37,663 nt of DNA from JAHEAO01 sp037968535 (GTDB taxonomy: Bacteria > Pseudomonadota > Alphaproteobacteria > Rhodobacterales > Rhodobacteraceae). Shown in pieces: positions 27,882 to 36,915 of this stretch. The notes below the pieces were generated by a model. The model did no database searches and was not told the origin of the DNA. It worked only from the letters and a program-made list of their open reading frames with translations. The number at the start of each line of letters is the position of its first letter. Positions within the stretch are counted from its first letter, which is position 1. The translations under genes were made by a program, and so were the position numbers. The stretch spans positions 1 through 37,663 of the forward strand of contig JBBKVT010000083.1 of the NCBI GenBank assembly GCA_037968535.1, given 5' to 3'.

Positions 27882-29021
27882 TCAGGCAAACATCGGATCC
27901 ACATATCGGTTCGAGTGGTCCAGATAGATGCCGTTCCACGACTTTCCGATACTGAATTCGCCAAATCCTTTCGCATCCCGAAGGACCGAAGCGGGTGACG
28001 ACGTCGCCATGGCGTAGGCAAGCGGAGATACGACGCCTACCTCGCCAACAAGAACTGAGATCGCGGTGGGGAAGTCCAGATCGGCCCCTGCAAGGGTGCT
28101 GTCTTCAAGCAACAGCCGGCCATCGCGGCGAAGGACGCGACGCCCATTCAGGTAGAACTCTCTGATGTCCGAGCCGAGGGTGGCCATTGCGTCCGTTACC
28201 AGGAATATCCCGCCCGGCGGCGATTGTACCGATGACAGCGCAACACGAATATTGGCTGCATGAACGTGGATTCCGTCGGCAATCAGGCCTGCCGAAATGC
28301 CTTTGGCATTCAATGTAGCGCCAACCAATCCCGGCTCGCGATTTCCCATCTGGCTCATCGCGTTGAAGAGATGCGTCACGCAACTCGCTCCAGCGTCGAA
28401 GGCGGCCTCAGCCTCCGCCAGGGTGCAGTCCGTGTGGCCGAGCGAAACGATGACGCCCACGTTTGCGAGCCGGGAGATTTGCTCGTTCGACACGTTCTCC
28501 GGAGCAACCGTGACCATGAGATTTGGAAGCCGACGTGCGGCGTCGCGCAAAAAGGCCTCGTCTTCATCGTCCATTCGGCGGATCAGCGACGGATCATGCG
28601 CCCCCTTCCGTGCGATCGAGAGATGGGGACCTTCCAGATGAAGGCCGACAATCCCCGGAATGCCCCGAGCGATCGCGGTATCTACTGCATCCACAGCAGC
28701 CCGCGTTCTGTCCGGCGTATCGGTGATAAGAGTTGGCAGCAGCGCGCGCGTGCCTGTCATGGCATGAGCCCTTGCGATCGCGGCGATACCTTCCGGCGTC
28801 GTGTTTTCGTTGAACATCACGCCGCCTCCACCGTTGACCTGAAGGTCCACAAAGCCGGGCATGAGTGTGCCCCCGTCCAGCGTGACGACCTCTATCTCAT
28901 CAGGTATGCGGTCCGGGTCGACGGCACCGAGGTAGTGGCCATTTTCGAGCAGCAACGCCTTTCCAACATGAAGCTTCGTGCCGTCGAAGATGTCGGCGCC
29001 GACGAACGCGCGCCGGCTCAT
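27882..29021 (-). CDS. nagA: N-acetylglucosamine-6-phosphate deacetylase
   Basis: A 379-residue protein, standard NagA length. It hydrolyses GlcNAc-6-P to GlcN-6-P and acetate in the cytosol. This amidohydrolase keeps its metal and catalytic residues: Glu130 (HLEGPHL), His196 (LGHTD), His217 (THLFNAM), His252 (DGIHVH) and Asp277 (VTDAM). PGFVDLQVNGGGG at 55-67 is the usual landmark. Its ATG overlaps the stop of the SIS deaminase gene (ATGA 29018-29021). It is the last gene of the four-gene minus-strand operon. Confidence 0.96.
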   Translation of the reverse strand: MSRRAFVGADIFDGTKLHVGKALLLENGHYLGAVDPDRIPDEIEVVTLDGGTLMPGFVDLQVNGGGGVMFNENTTPEGIAAIARAHAMTGTRALLPTLITDTPDRTRAAVDAVDTAIARGIPGIVGLHLEGPHLSIARKGAHDPSLIRRMDDEDEAFLRDAARRLPNLMVTVAPENVSNEQISRLANVGVIVSLGHTDCTLAEAEAAFDAGASCVTHLFNAMSQMGNREPGLVGATLNAKGISAGLIADGIHVHAANIRVALSSVQSPPGGIFLVTDAMATLGSDIREFYLNGRRVLRRDGRLLLEDSTLAGADLDFPTAISVLVGEVGVVSPLAYAMATSSPASVLRDAKGFGEFSIGKSWNGIYLDHSNRYVDPMFA

Positions 29022-30046
29022 ACCGTTTCCGTCACTTTCTTCAGATGACGCGGTTCGTCGGGGTTGATGCCGCGGGAGAGGGCAACCTGCTCGACCATGG
29101 CGTAGAAGGAGACGATCAACGAAATGGGGTCGGTAAGCGGATGAGTTGTGCGGACGCTCTGGAGGCGCGCGGCACGCTTGGCTTTGTCAGAAGTCACGAA
29201 CACTACAGCCCCTTTGGTCGCGATTTCGTCGGCCACGTCGGCCACCGGCTGCTCTGCTTGGTCGGAGGCGCAAAGCGCAAGAACGGGGAACCCCGTGTCG
29301 ACGATTGAAATTGGCCCGTGAAGGACCTCCGCCGAAGAATACGACTCGGCGTGAAGCTGGCAAGTTTCCTTGAACTTCAGCGCAGCCTCGTTCGAAATGG
29401 CAAGGGTCGGGCCTCGGCCGAGGCAGTAGAGGGATGGCCGCGAGACGATCTGTTCGCCAAGGGCGCTCCAATCCGCGAAGGCGGCTTTTTCGAGAGTCTC
29501 GGGAAGCCGGTGAATGGCGGCGAGAAGTGCGTCGTCTTTCTGCCATTCGGCCAACAGCCAGATCGCGGATACAACCGATGTGACGAAGGTCTTCGTTGCC
29601 GCAACGCTCACCTCGGCACCGGCGTGCAGATCGAGTGTGTGGGAACTGACCTTGGCCAGATCACTATCCGTATGATTTGTCATTGCGATGGTCAGCGCGC
29701 CCTGCTGGCGGGCCATGTCGGACATCCTGACGATGTCGGGGCTCTTGCCGGATTGCGAAACTGCTATGCAGGCGCTGCCCCGCAGTTTCAGACTGCGGCC
29801 ATAGATCGACGCAACCGACGGGCCGACAGAGGCAACAGGAATGCCAGCCACCAACTCGCATGCGTATTTGAAGTACGTCGCAGCGTGGTCGGACGATCCG
29901 CGAGCAACCGAGATCATGAATGCGGGATCGCGTTCGGCCAGTGCCGTAGCTGCCGATGTCATGCCCGCCTGACCGTCCGTCAAAAGCGTTTCGATCGCCG
30001 CAGGTATTTCGAGAATTTCCCGACGCATATGAGTTTCGGAAGTCAT
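29018..30046 (-). CDS. nagB-II: SIS-domain glucosamine-6-phosphate deaminase (NagB-II type)
   Basis: A 342-residue protein with two SIS (sugar isomerase) domains. The GlmS-isomerase-like landmarks are present: M-R-R-E-I-L-E-I-P at the start, ARGSSDHAA (48-56) and SQSGKSPD in the first SIS domain, and LGRGPTLAISNEAALKFKE then HAESYSSAEVLHGP in the second. It lacks the glutaminase domain of GlmS. In this context it should act as the NagB-II deaminase, converting GlcN-6-P to fructose-6-P and ammonia. The AgaS-type alternative is less likely beside nagA. It overlaps both neighbours by four bases (ATGA). Confidence 0.85.
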   Translation of the reverse strand: MTSETHMRREILEIPAAIETLLTDGQAGMTSAATALAERDPAFMISVARGSSDHAATYFKYACELVAGIPVASVGPSVASIYGRSLKLRGSACIAVSQSGKSPDIVRMSDMARQQGALTIAMTNHTDSDLAKVSSHTLDLHAGAEVSVAATKTFVTSVVSAIWLLAEWQKDDALLAAIHRLPETLEKAAFADWSALGEQIVSRPSLYCLGRGPTLAISNEAALKFKETCQLHAESYSSAEVLHGPISIVDTGFPVLALCASDQAEQPVADVADEIATKGAVVFVTSDKAKRAARLQSVRTTHPLTDPISLIVSFYAMVEQVALSRGINPDEPRHLKKVTETV

Positions 30047-30807
30047 GTCGATTCCTTTGAAAGCCTGAGTTCGGCGACGAAGTTGTAGGCGTCGCCCCGA
30101 TAGAGAGATTGCGTGAATTCGGCGACCCGACCGCTTTCGAGATACGACGTGCGTTCGATCCGTAGTCCTGCGCTCCCTGCCGGTACGGCCAGAAGCTCCG
30201 CGTCCCGCTCGGAAATGTTGATCGCCGATATCGTCTGAAGCGCCCGAACAGGTCGATGGCCGTTCCTCTCCAGAACTTCGTAAAGCGATGTTTCGACAGC
30301 GAGCGGATTAGGCAGTATGTCCGTGGGGAGCGAGGCGCGCTCGATCGCCATCGGCTCGCCATCGGCTAGTCGCAGACGGACGATCCGCGCAACCGAATCG
30401 TCGGAAGACAAGCCAAGCGAGGTCATCTCTATCGGTGATGGCATGAATATCCCGCGTTCCATCCACCGAGATGTCGACGTCTTCCCGCGTCGCGTCATGT
30501 CCTCCGAGAAGGACGTTAGCCGTGACAACTTCTGCTCAATCCGCTCGGGCTTCGTTGAGATGAACGATCCCGATCCCTGCTTTTGCACGATCGTGCCTTC
30601 GTCGGCCAGCGACTGGATCGCCTTGCGGACGGTCACGCGTGAAAAATCCGTGATGGATGCGATTTCCCGCTCTGGCGGCAGAGGGCTGCCCGGCATGAGA
30701 ATGCCTTGCGACACGCCGTCGCTCAAACGTTGCCGAAGCTGGACATATCTTGGACCGGCATCGGGTCGGAACCATGCCGAGGGCTCAAGGAATTCCGCGA
30801 CACTCAT
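30043..30807 (-). CDS. GntR-family (HutC/UTRA) transcriptional regulator of amino-sugar genes
   Basis: A 254-residue protein. The winged-helix domain spans about 18-83 (YVQLRQRLSDGV, PLPPEREIA, SRVTVRKAIQSLADEG, QGSGSFI). A UTRA effector domain follows at about 95-250. NagR/DasR-type regulators of this build bind GlcNAc-6-P or GlcN-6-P and release nag promoters, which fits its place between the kinase and deaminase genes, overlapping both by ATGA. Its likely targets are the divergent kinase and murQ promoters. The ligand is inferred. Confidence 0.88.
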   Translation of the reverse strand: MSVAEFLEPSAWFRPDAGPRYVQLRQRLSDGVSQGILMPGSPLPPEREIASITDFSRVTVRKAIQSLADEGTIVQKQGSGSFISTKPERIEQKLSRLTSFSEDMTRRGKTSTSRWMERGIFMPSPIEMTSLGLSSDDSVARIVRLRLADGEPMAIERASLPTDILPNPLAVETSLYEVLERNGHRPVRALQTISAINISERDAELLAVPAGSAGLRIERTSYLESGRVAEFTQSLYRGDAYNFVAELRLSKEST

Positions 30808-31697
30808 GCAGGGGTCTCCACTTCTTCCAGTTTTCGACGGGCAAGCTGAACAGCTCCGTCAAGCGCCTCGCCCTCGGGTGGACGGATGCGGTCGCGGTAC
30901 TCTGGCGCAAGGTACGGTTCGTAGAGCGGACCGACCCCACCGATCAGGCAGACGATCTCGTCTTCCGAGACGCCCGCGGATCCAAGAGCTGCATTCAGGT
31001 AGGCCGCGCCACGCTCCATCAGCGCGTGCCCGACGGGGTCACCCGCCTTGGCCGCATTGATGACAAGCGGGGCGAATGCGGCAAAATCGGCCGGTTTCGC
31101 TGATCCGGCGAAGGCTGTGATATTGGCGGGTGCGCCCTCGAACCTAGACAGGATCGCGCGGGTCAGATCGCTGTCTGTCTCAATCCCGTCGCAGGCAAGC
31201 AACGTGCGCTCCAGTAACTCCCGGCCAAGCCTGGCTCCCGACGCCTGGTCGCCGACATTCAGGCCCCAACCACCGAAGAAGCGAATCTTGTCGCCCCGCC
31301 GTGCAGCCAGGAATGTTCCGGTCCCGATAGCCAGAAGCGCCCCGTCACGGGCACCAAGCGCACCAATGACAGACGTTTCACGGTCATCCGTCACACTGCA
31401 GATTTCAAAGGCCAGTTGCGACGCCACCGCCTGGGCGTCTGCGGCGCTCATGATTCCCGCAAGTCCAACGTGCGCGACAAGCCGATGCAGCGCCGAGCCT
31501 TCAATACCAAGCCGCTGGGCGGCACTGTGGACCGCGCAGAGAACGTTTTTTACAGCCTGCGCGGCATCCGTGGCGTAGTTGGCAGGGCCCCCTGACGCGC
31601 GCGCAAGAACCGTTCCGTCCGCGCGCGCAATAACAGCACGACACCCCGTGCCGCCTCCGTCGACTGCGCAAATTTGGTATGAGTGTGTATTAGCCAT
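30804..31697 (-). CDS. BadF/NAGK-type amino-sugar kinase (GlcNAc, possibly MurNAc)
   Basis: A 297-residue protein of the ASKHA kinase fold. Phosphate motif 1 is AVDGGGTGCRAVIA (11-24), phosphate 2 is LAIGTGTFLAA, and GWGLNVGDQASGARLG is the BadF/NAGK signature. Members phosphorylate GlcNAc (NAGK) or both MurNAc and GlcNAc (MurK of Clostridium). As the only kinase beside murQ and nagA it probably supplies GlcNAc-6-P and perhaps MurNAc-6-P after ABC import. ATG 31697 follows AGGT, which overlaps the GGTA repeats of the control region. It is the first gene of the minus-strand operon. Confidence 0.85.
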   Translation of the reverse strand: MANTHSYQICAVDGGGTGCRAVIARADGTVLARASGGPANYATDAAQAVKNVLCAVHSAAQRLGIEGSALHRLVAHVGLAGIMSAADAQAVASQLAFEICSVTDDRETSVIGALGARDGALLAIGTGTFLAARRGDKIRFFGGWGLNVGDQASGARLGRELLERTLLACDGIETDSDLTRAILSRFEGAPANITAFAGSAKPADFAAFAPLVINAAKAGDPVGHALMERGAAYLNAALGSAGVSEDEIVCLIGGVGPLYEPYLAPEYRDRIRPPEGEALDGAVQLARRKLEEVETPA

Positions 31698-31853
31698 TAA
31701 TTACCTATAGCATACCTATTTACTGATTAAAAGCCCAAAGCAATACCAAAATGGCGTGATATTGTCACCGTACGCCGGTAATATGATTCTAACAATAATT
31801 GGTAGACAAAAGGTATTATTTCGGTATGGTCACTTGAAACACAGGGAATCGAA
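31698..31853. promoter_or_regulatory. Divergent nag/murQ control region with helically phased GGTA repeats
   Basis: This AT-rich gap separates the kinase (-) from murQ (+). GGTA occurs on the plus strand at 31801, 31812 and 31823, exactly 11 bases apart. On the minus strand (as TACC) it occurs at 31702-31705 and 31713-31716, again 11 apart. Each gene is therefore preceded, in its own orientation, by GGTA repeats on one face of the helix. A further TACC (31744) and GGTA (31777) form an inverted pair in the middle. The adjacent GntR/UTRA protein is the obvious candidate binder. The kinase-side copies overlap its Shine-Dalgarno sequence, which would suit repression. Confidence 0.6.
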
Positions 31854-32762
31854 GTGCGCCACATCAAGCCTCAGACAGAAGCGAAGCCGCCCGTAGACGC
31901 GCTTTCGCGCGATGGTGCGCTGGAGGCGATGCTTGCCTCTCATGTGGCCGCTGTCGCCGCTGTCTCTGAGGCGCGAGAAGCAATCGACGCTGCGGCCGAG
32001 CATGCAGCCAGCGCTTTGGCGGCTGGCAGGACGCTGCACTACGCCGCGGCAGGAAGCTCTGCCCTTATGGCGCTTGCCGATGCCTGCGAGCTTCCAGGGA
32101 CATTCGGGATCGCCCAGTGCCAGGTGCGCATTTGTATGGCGGGCGGCGTCCCCGTCGATGGTGTGATGCCAGGCGATGTCGAGGATGACATCGAACACGC
32201 GACTGCAGCGGCGCGCGACATGGTTTCCGGCGATGTTGCCATCGTCGTCAGCGCCAGCGGGACAACCCCCTTCGCCATGGCATTTGCCGAAACGGCCAGC
32301 GCACGGGGCAATATTGTTGTCGCGATCGCCAATGTCTCCGGCTCACCGCTTCTTGAAATGGCCGATGTCGCTATTGCGCTGCCGACGGCGGTCGAGGTCG
32401 TCGAGGGCTCTACGCGACTCGGAGCAGGGACGGCTCAGAAGGTGGCTCTGAACATGATGTCGACTCAGGCCGGAATTCTAATGGGACACGTGCATGATGG
32501 GTTCATGGTGAATCTTGTTCCCGACAATATCAAGCTGCGCAAGCGCGCGGCGCGGATCGTGATGCAGGTTGCCGGTGTCCGGGAAGACGCCGCCGAACAG
32601 GCTCTCGTTCATTCGGGATACAAAACCAAGCTTGCCGTTTTGATCGCTTCGGGCTTTCACATCGAACACGCCCGAGACCTTCTTTCGAAGGCGGGCGGAC
32701 GCCTGCGGGATTGCCTGCCGGGAACGAGAGCTGAGACTAAGACCACCACCGACCAACTTTAA
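31854..32762 (+). CDS. murQ: N-acetylmuramic acid 6-phosphate etherase
   Basis: A 302-residue SIS-type protein starting at GTG 31854 (AGGGA ten bases upstream). It cleaves the lactyl ether of MurNAc-6-P, giving GlcNAc-6-P and D-lactate. The MurQ signature VEVVEGSTRLGAGTAQK is clear at about 181-197, and the two catalytic glutamates align as Glu79 (DACELPGTFG) and Glu110 (DVEDD), the counterparts of E. coli Glu83 and Glu114. The extreme N-terminus is divergent. It feeds NagA encoded on the opposite strand, and is followed by the ABC importer genes after 17 bases. Confidence 0.88.
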   Translation: MRHIKPQTEAKPPVDALSRDGALEAMLASHVAAVAAVSEAREAIDAAAEHAASALAAGRTLHYAAAGSSALMALADACELPGTFGIAQCQVRICMAGGVPVDGVMPGDVEDDIEHATAAARDMVSGDVAIVVSASGTTPFAMAFAETASARGNIVVAIANVSGSPLLEMADVAIALPTAVEVVEGSTRLGAGTAQKVALNMMSTQAGILMGHVHDGFMVNLVPDNIKLRKRAARIVMQVAGVREDAAEQALVHSGYKTKLAVLIASGFHIEHARDLLSKAGGRLRDCLPGTRAETKTTTDQL

Positions 32763-32779
32763 AATCAAGGGAGAGACCT

Positions 32780-34036
32780 ATGAAAACCTTAACTCTGAAA
32801 GGCGCGCTGCTCGTCACGACCCTGCTGAGCGCGACGAGTGCGATAGCGCAGGAAGCCGAGTTGATTATCGAGAGCTGGCGCAACGACGACCTGACGATAT
32901 GGCAGGACAAGATCATCCCGGCCTTTGAGGCCGAGCATCCTGGCATCAAGGTGAAGTTCACGCCGTCCGCGCCGGCCGAATACAACGCCGTCCTCAACTC
33001 CAAGCTCGACGCGGGGTCGGCTGGCGACATCATCACGTGCCGCCCCTTCGACGCCTCGCTCGCGCTTTATCAAGCCGGGCATCTTACCGACCTAAGCGAC
33101 CTCGAGGGCATGTCGAATTTCTCTGACGTCGCCAAATCGGGCTGGTCGACGGACGACGGTAGTGCGACCTATTGCGTGCCAATGGCGTCGGTGATCCATG
33201 GGTTCATCTACAACAAGGACGCCTTCGAGGAAGTCGGAGTCGAGGTGCCCCAGACCGAGGAAGAATTTTTCGCGGTACTGGAGAAGTTCAAGGAAGACGG
33301 CAGCTATATCCCGATGGCCATGGGAACGAATGACCAGTGGGAAGCGGCCACGATGGGCTACAACAACATCGGCCCGAATTACTGGAAGGGCGAAGAGGGC
33401 CGGAATGCTCTGATCGCCGGCGAACAGAAGCTTACCGACGAAGGCTGGGTCGCGCCGTTCCGCCAGTTGGCCAAGTGGGGTGCATATCTGGGCGACGGTT
33501 ACGAGGCGCAGACATATCCCGACAGCCAGAACATCTTCACGCTTGGTCGCGCAGCGATATATCCGGCGGGTTCTTGGGAAATTTACGGCTTCAACACGCA
33601 GGCCGATTTCGAGATGGGCGCCTTCAACCCGCCGGTCGCGAATGCGGGTGACACCTGCTACATTTCGGATCACACCGATATCGGCATCGGCATGAACGCT
33701 GCAACCAAGAACCCCGAGGCGGCCAAGACTTTCCTCAACTGGGTGGCGTCGTCCGAGTTCTCGAACATCTTCGCCAATGAGCTTCCCGGCTTCTTCCCGC
33801 TGTCCAAAGCCGCGGTGGAACTTGAAGATCCGCTGGCCCAAGAGTTCCTCTCCTGGCGCGAGAAGTGCGAAAGCTCGATCCGATCGACTTACCAAATTCT
33901 TTCACGTGGCACGCCCAGCCTCGAGAACGACACCTGGAACGCCTCCGTGGCCGTGATCAAGGGCGAAGAAAGCCCGGAGGATGCCGCCAAACGTCTGCAA
34001 GACGGGTTGGCAAGCTGGTACGCGCCGCAGCAGTAA
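32780..34036 (+). CDS. ABC transporter sugar-binding protein
   Basis: A 418-residue family 1 (COG1653) extracellular sugar-binding protein. The signal peptide is MKTLTLKGALLVTTLLSATSA with IAQ cleavage near 24. The mature part has the typical ELIIESWRND start, then IIPAFEAEHPGIKVKF, a GRAAIYPAGSWE hinge segment and a C-terminal helix. GGGAGAG precedes ATG 32780. It is the first transport gene after murQ, so its ligand is probably GlcNAc, MurNAc or a small peptidoglycan- or chitin-derived sugar. Specificity is inferred from context. Confidence 0.9.
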   Translation: MKTLTLKGALLVTTLLSATSAIAQEAELIIESWRNDDLTIWQDKIIPAFEAEHPGIKVKFTPSAPAEYNAVLNSKLDAGSAGDIITCRPFDASLALYQAGHLTDLSDLEGMSNFSDVAKSGWSTDDGSATYCVPMASVIHGFIYNKDAFEEVGVEVPQTEEEFFAVLEKFKEDGSYIPMAMGTNDQWEAATMGYNNIGPNYWKGEEGRNALIAGEQKLTDEGWVAPFRQLAKWGAYLGDGYEAQTYPDSQNIFTLGRAAIYPAGSWEIYGFNTQADFEMGAFNPPVANAGDTCYISDHTDIGIGMNAATKNPEAAKTFLNWVASSEFSNIFANELPGFFPLSKAAVELEDPLAQEFLSWREKCESSIRSTYQILSRGTPSLENDTWNASVAVIKGEESPEDAAKRLQDGLASWYAPQQ

Positions 34037-34052
34037 ACTCGGCCGCACCCCT

Positions 34053-34080
34053 CTCCCGGGCGATCGTCACCGCCCGGGGG
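34053..34080 (+). other. Strong intercistronic stem-loop between binding-protein and permease genes
   Basis: CCCGGGCG (34055-34062) and CGCCCGGG (34071-34078) form a perfect 8-bp GC stem with loop ATCGTCAC, extendable to ten pairs. It lies 18 bases after the binding-protein stop, with no U-run. In many ABC sugar operons such hairpins protect the binding-protein mRNA and lower permease expression. That role is likely here. Confidence 0.65.
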
Positions 34081-34115
34081 CATTGCCCACCATCACACCA
34101 TAAAGGAGTCGCGAG

Positions 34116-35039
34116 ATGGCGACACTTTCGAAGCCCAAGGTCAGATGGCATATTGCCGTTTTTCTTGCGCCCGCCGTCCTTGTTTACTCCGCGGTGATGA
34201 TCTATCCGCTCTTCAACACGCTGCGCCTGTCGCTCTTTACCAAGATCGACCAAGAGCGCGTCTGGGTTGGTCTGCAAAACTTCCGTACGCTCTTTGGCGA
34301 CGCGATCTGGTCGGATCAATTCTGGAACGCACTGGGCAACAACGCCTGGTTCTTCATCATGCACATGCTGGTTCAGAACCCGATCGGCGTGGCTCTTGCC
34401 GCGATCCTGTCGAGCCCGCGACTGCGCTTCTCGGCCTTCTATCGGTCGGCGATCTTCATTCCGACGATCCTGTCTTTCGTGATCGTCGGCTTCGCATGGA
34501 AACTGATCCTGTCTCCGATCTGGGGTATCGCGCCCGGCATGTTGGATGCGGTCGGTCTGAAATTTCTCTACCAGCCGTGGCTCGGCAAGGAAGAATACGC
34601 GCTTACGACGCTCAGCCTCGTCTCGGTCTGGCAATATGTGGGCATCCCGATGATGCTGATCTACGCCGCCCTTCTCTCGATCCCTGATGAGATCCTCGAG
34701 GCCGGAGAGTGTGACGGCATCACCGGCATGTCGGCTTTCTGGAAGATCAAGTTGCCGCTGATCCTGCCGTCTATCGGGATCATCTCAATCCTGACGTTCG
34801 TGGCGAACTTCAACGCGTTCGACCTGATCTACGCCGCGCAGGGCGCGCTGGCGGGGCCTAATTTTTCAACCGATATCCTGGGCACGTTCATGTACCGCAC
34901 CTTTTTCGGCTTCCAGCTTCAGCTTGGCGATCCGCACATGGGATCGGCGATCGCGTCCGCCATGTTTGGCATCATTCTGGTCGGCGTCTGCATCTACCTC
35001 GTCGGTATCCAACGCCGCTTGCGCAGCTACCAGTTCTAA
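34116..35039 (+). CDS. ABC sugar transporter permease (MalF-like)
   Basis: A 307-residue integral membrane protein of the binding-protein-dependent sugar permease type, with about six helices. ATG 34116 follows AAAGGAG. The EAA loop that docks the ATPase is visible as EAGECDGITGMSAFWKIKLP near residues 195-215. The N-terminal helix (FLAPAVLVYSAVMIYPLFNT) is typical of the MalF/UgpA subfamily. It pairs with the next gene (11-base gap). Confidence 0.93.
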   Translation: MATLSKPKVRWHIAVFLAPAVLVYSAVMIYPLFNTLRLSLFTKIDQERVWVGLQNFRTLFGDAIWSDQFWNALGNNAWFFIMHMLVQNPIGVALAAILSSPRLRFSAFYRSAIFIPTILSFVIVGFAWKLILSPIWGIAPGMLDAVGLKFLYQPWLGKEEYALTTLSLVSVWQYVGIPMMLIYAALLSIPDEILEAGECDGITGMSAFWKIKLPLILPSIGIISILTFVANFNAFDLIYAAQGALAGPNFSTDILGTFMYRTFFGFQLQLGDPHMGSAIASAMFGIILVGVCIYLVGIQRRLRSYQF

Positions 35040-35050
35040 GGAGTCAGACG

Positions 35051-35890
35051 ATGAACAATGCACACCGCACGCCTGGGACAACAATCGCCGCACATGCTGT
35101 CCTGATCGCATATACGCTCATCGCGCTATTTCCAGTCCTCGTGATCCTGATCAACAGCTTCAAGACCCGAAAGGCCATATTCAGCGACCCTCTGGCGCTG
35201 CCGAACGCCGAAAGCTTTTCGATGATCGGCTACGAAACTGTGCTGAAGCAGGGGGACTTCTTCCTTTACTTCCAAAATTCAATGATCGTCACAGTCGTGT
35301 CGCTGACGCTAATTTTGCTTTTCGGTGCGATGGCTGCCTTCGCCCTGGCCGAGTACCGGTTCAAGGGCAACACGTTGATGGGCCTCTACCTCGCGCTCGG
35401 GATCATGATTCCGATCCGGATCGGTACCGTGGCGATCCTCGAGATGATGGTCTCGGCCGCTCTCGTGAACACTCTGACAGCGCTGATTCTTGTCTATACT
35501 GCACAAGGCTTGCCGCTTGCCATATTCATCCTTTCGCAATTCATGAAAGGCGTCAGTGACGACCTGAAGAATGCGGGTCGCATCGACGGGCTGAGCGAGT
35601 ACCAGATCTTCTTCCGTCTCGTTCTGCCGCTGGTGCGACCTGCGATGGCGACGGTCGCGGTCTTCAACATGATCCCGATCTGGAACGACCTCTGGTTCCC
35701 GCTGATCCTCGCCCCGGCAGAAGAAGTGAAGACTCTGACACTTGGCAGCCAAGTTTTCATTGGTCAGTTCGTCACAGACTGGAACGCAGTCCTGTCGGCG
35801 TTATCTATGGCGATCCTTCCAGTAATGATCCTTTATGTCATCTTCTCGCGACAGCTGATCCGCGGCATAACCTCGGGTGCGGTCAAATGA
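35051..35890 (+). CDS. ABC sugar transporter permease (MalG-like)
   Basis: A 279-residue protein with about six helices, MalG/UgpE subfamily. ATG 35051 follows AAGGAG. The N-terminus has ALFPVLVILINSFKTRKAIF, and the EAA loop reads NAGRIDGLSEYQIFFRLVLP near 175-195. The stop overlaps the start of the Gfo/Idh/MocA gene (ATGA 35887-35890), so the oxidoreductase is translated with the transporter. Confidence 0.93.
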   Translation: MNNAHRTPGTTIAAHAVLIAYTLIALFPVLVILINSFKTRKAIFSDPLALPNAESFSMIGYETVLKQGDFFLYFQNSMIVTVVSLTLILLFGAMAAFALAEYRFKGNTLMGLYLALGIMIPIRIGTVAILEMMVSAALVNTLTALILVYTAQGLPLAIFILSQFMKGVSDDLKNAGRIDGLSEYQIFFRLVLPLVRPAMATVAVFNMIPIWNDLWFPLILAPAEEVKTLTLGSQVFIGQFVTDWNAVLSALSMAILPVMILYVIFSRQLIRGITSGAVK

Positions 35891-36915
35891 GGGTTCTTAT
35901 TGTCGGTCTGGGTAATATGGGTCGAAGCCACGCGCTGGCCCACCATGCCGACCCAAGGTCCGAGATCGTGGGTCTGGTGAACCGATCGTCTGTCGATCTT
36001 CTGCCGGAGCTGTCGGGCTATGCGATGTACGATGCCTTCGGCCCGGCCTTGGCCGAAACGGCACCCGATTTGGTGGTGATCGCGACTTACACCGACACCC
36101 ACGCCGACTACGCTGTCGCCGCTTTGGAAGCTGGCGCGCATGTCTTCGTCGAGAAACCACTAGCGGGCAGCGTGGCCGATGCGGAGCGCGTGATCGAGGC
36201 CGCCGTCCGCCTGAACCGCAAGTTGGGCGTCGGCTATATCCTGCGCCACCACCCAAGCTGGCAGCGCTTGATTTCGGAAGCGCGCGATCTGGGTGGCCCT
36301 TATGTGTTCCGGCTGAATCTTAACCAGCAATCCGAGGGGCCGACCTGGGAGTCGCACAAGGCGCTTATGGAAACTACGTCGCCGCTGGTCGATTGCGGTG
36401 TCCATTACGTCGACGTCATGTGCCAGATTACCGATGCGCGGCCCCTTCGCGTCCACGGCATGGGCCTGCGACTGTCCGACGAAATCGCGCCAGATATGTA
36501 CAATTATGGCCAGTTCCAAGTGATCTTTGATGACGGCTCGGTCGGCTGGTACGAGGCCGGTTGGGGACCGATGATGTCGGAGACCGCGTTTTTCGTGAAG
36601 GACGTCGTCAGTCCGAACGGTTCGGTCTCGATCGTCGATGGCAACAAGGGCGCGTCTGATGACGTCGACGGCCATACAAGGGTAGGCGGGCTGCTGGTCC
36701 ACCGTCCCGGAAACGATCGCATTATCAACCTGCCCGACGAGCCCGGACATCAGGAACTTTGCAATGCCGAGGCGGCTTGGATCATCGACGTCATCCTAAG
36801 TGACATCGACCTGACCCGCCACATGACCGATGCATTGCAGTCGCTCCGTATTTGCCTTGCCGCGGATGAAAGCATCCGCACCGCGCAAACCATCAATCTA
36901 GGAGAGATCGCATGA
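35887..36915 (+). CDS. Gfo/Idh/MocA-family oxidoreductase
   Basis: A 342-residue protein. The Rossmann start MRVLIVGLGNMGRSHA has the GXGXXG NAD(P) motif. The family EKP motif is at 89-91 (VFVEKPLAG), and the catalytic DXXXH is Asp169-His173 (VDCGVHYVD). Members oxidise or epimerise sugars and related compounds. It lies between permease and ATPase genes and overlaps both by ATGA, so it must act on the transported sugar or a derivative. The substrate is unknown, and none of the standard GlcNAc/MurNAc steps needs it. Confidence 0.9.
   Translation: MRVLIVGLGNMGRSHALAHHADPRSEIVGLVNRSSVDLLPELSGYAMYDAFGPALAETAPDLVVIATYTDTHADYAVAALEAGAHVFVEKPLAGSVADAERVIEAAVRLNRKLGVGYILRHHPSWQRLISEARDLGGPYVFRLNLNQQSEGPTWESHKALMETTSPLVDCGVHYVDVMCQITDARPLRVHGMGLRLSDEIAPDMYNYGQFQVIFDDGSVGWYEAGWGPMMSETAFFVKDVVSPNGSVSIVDGNKGASDDVDGHTRVGGLLVHRPGNDRIINLPDEPGHQELCNAEAAWIIDVILSDIDLTRHMTDALQSLRICLAADESIRTAQTINLGEIA

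Noticed and set aside
27757..27939. Minus-strand frame of 60 codons overlapping the nagA end
   Set aside because: It overlaps nagA on the same strand in another frame, has no ribosome site and no family likeness.
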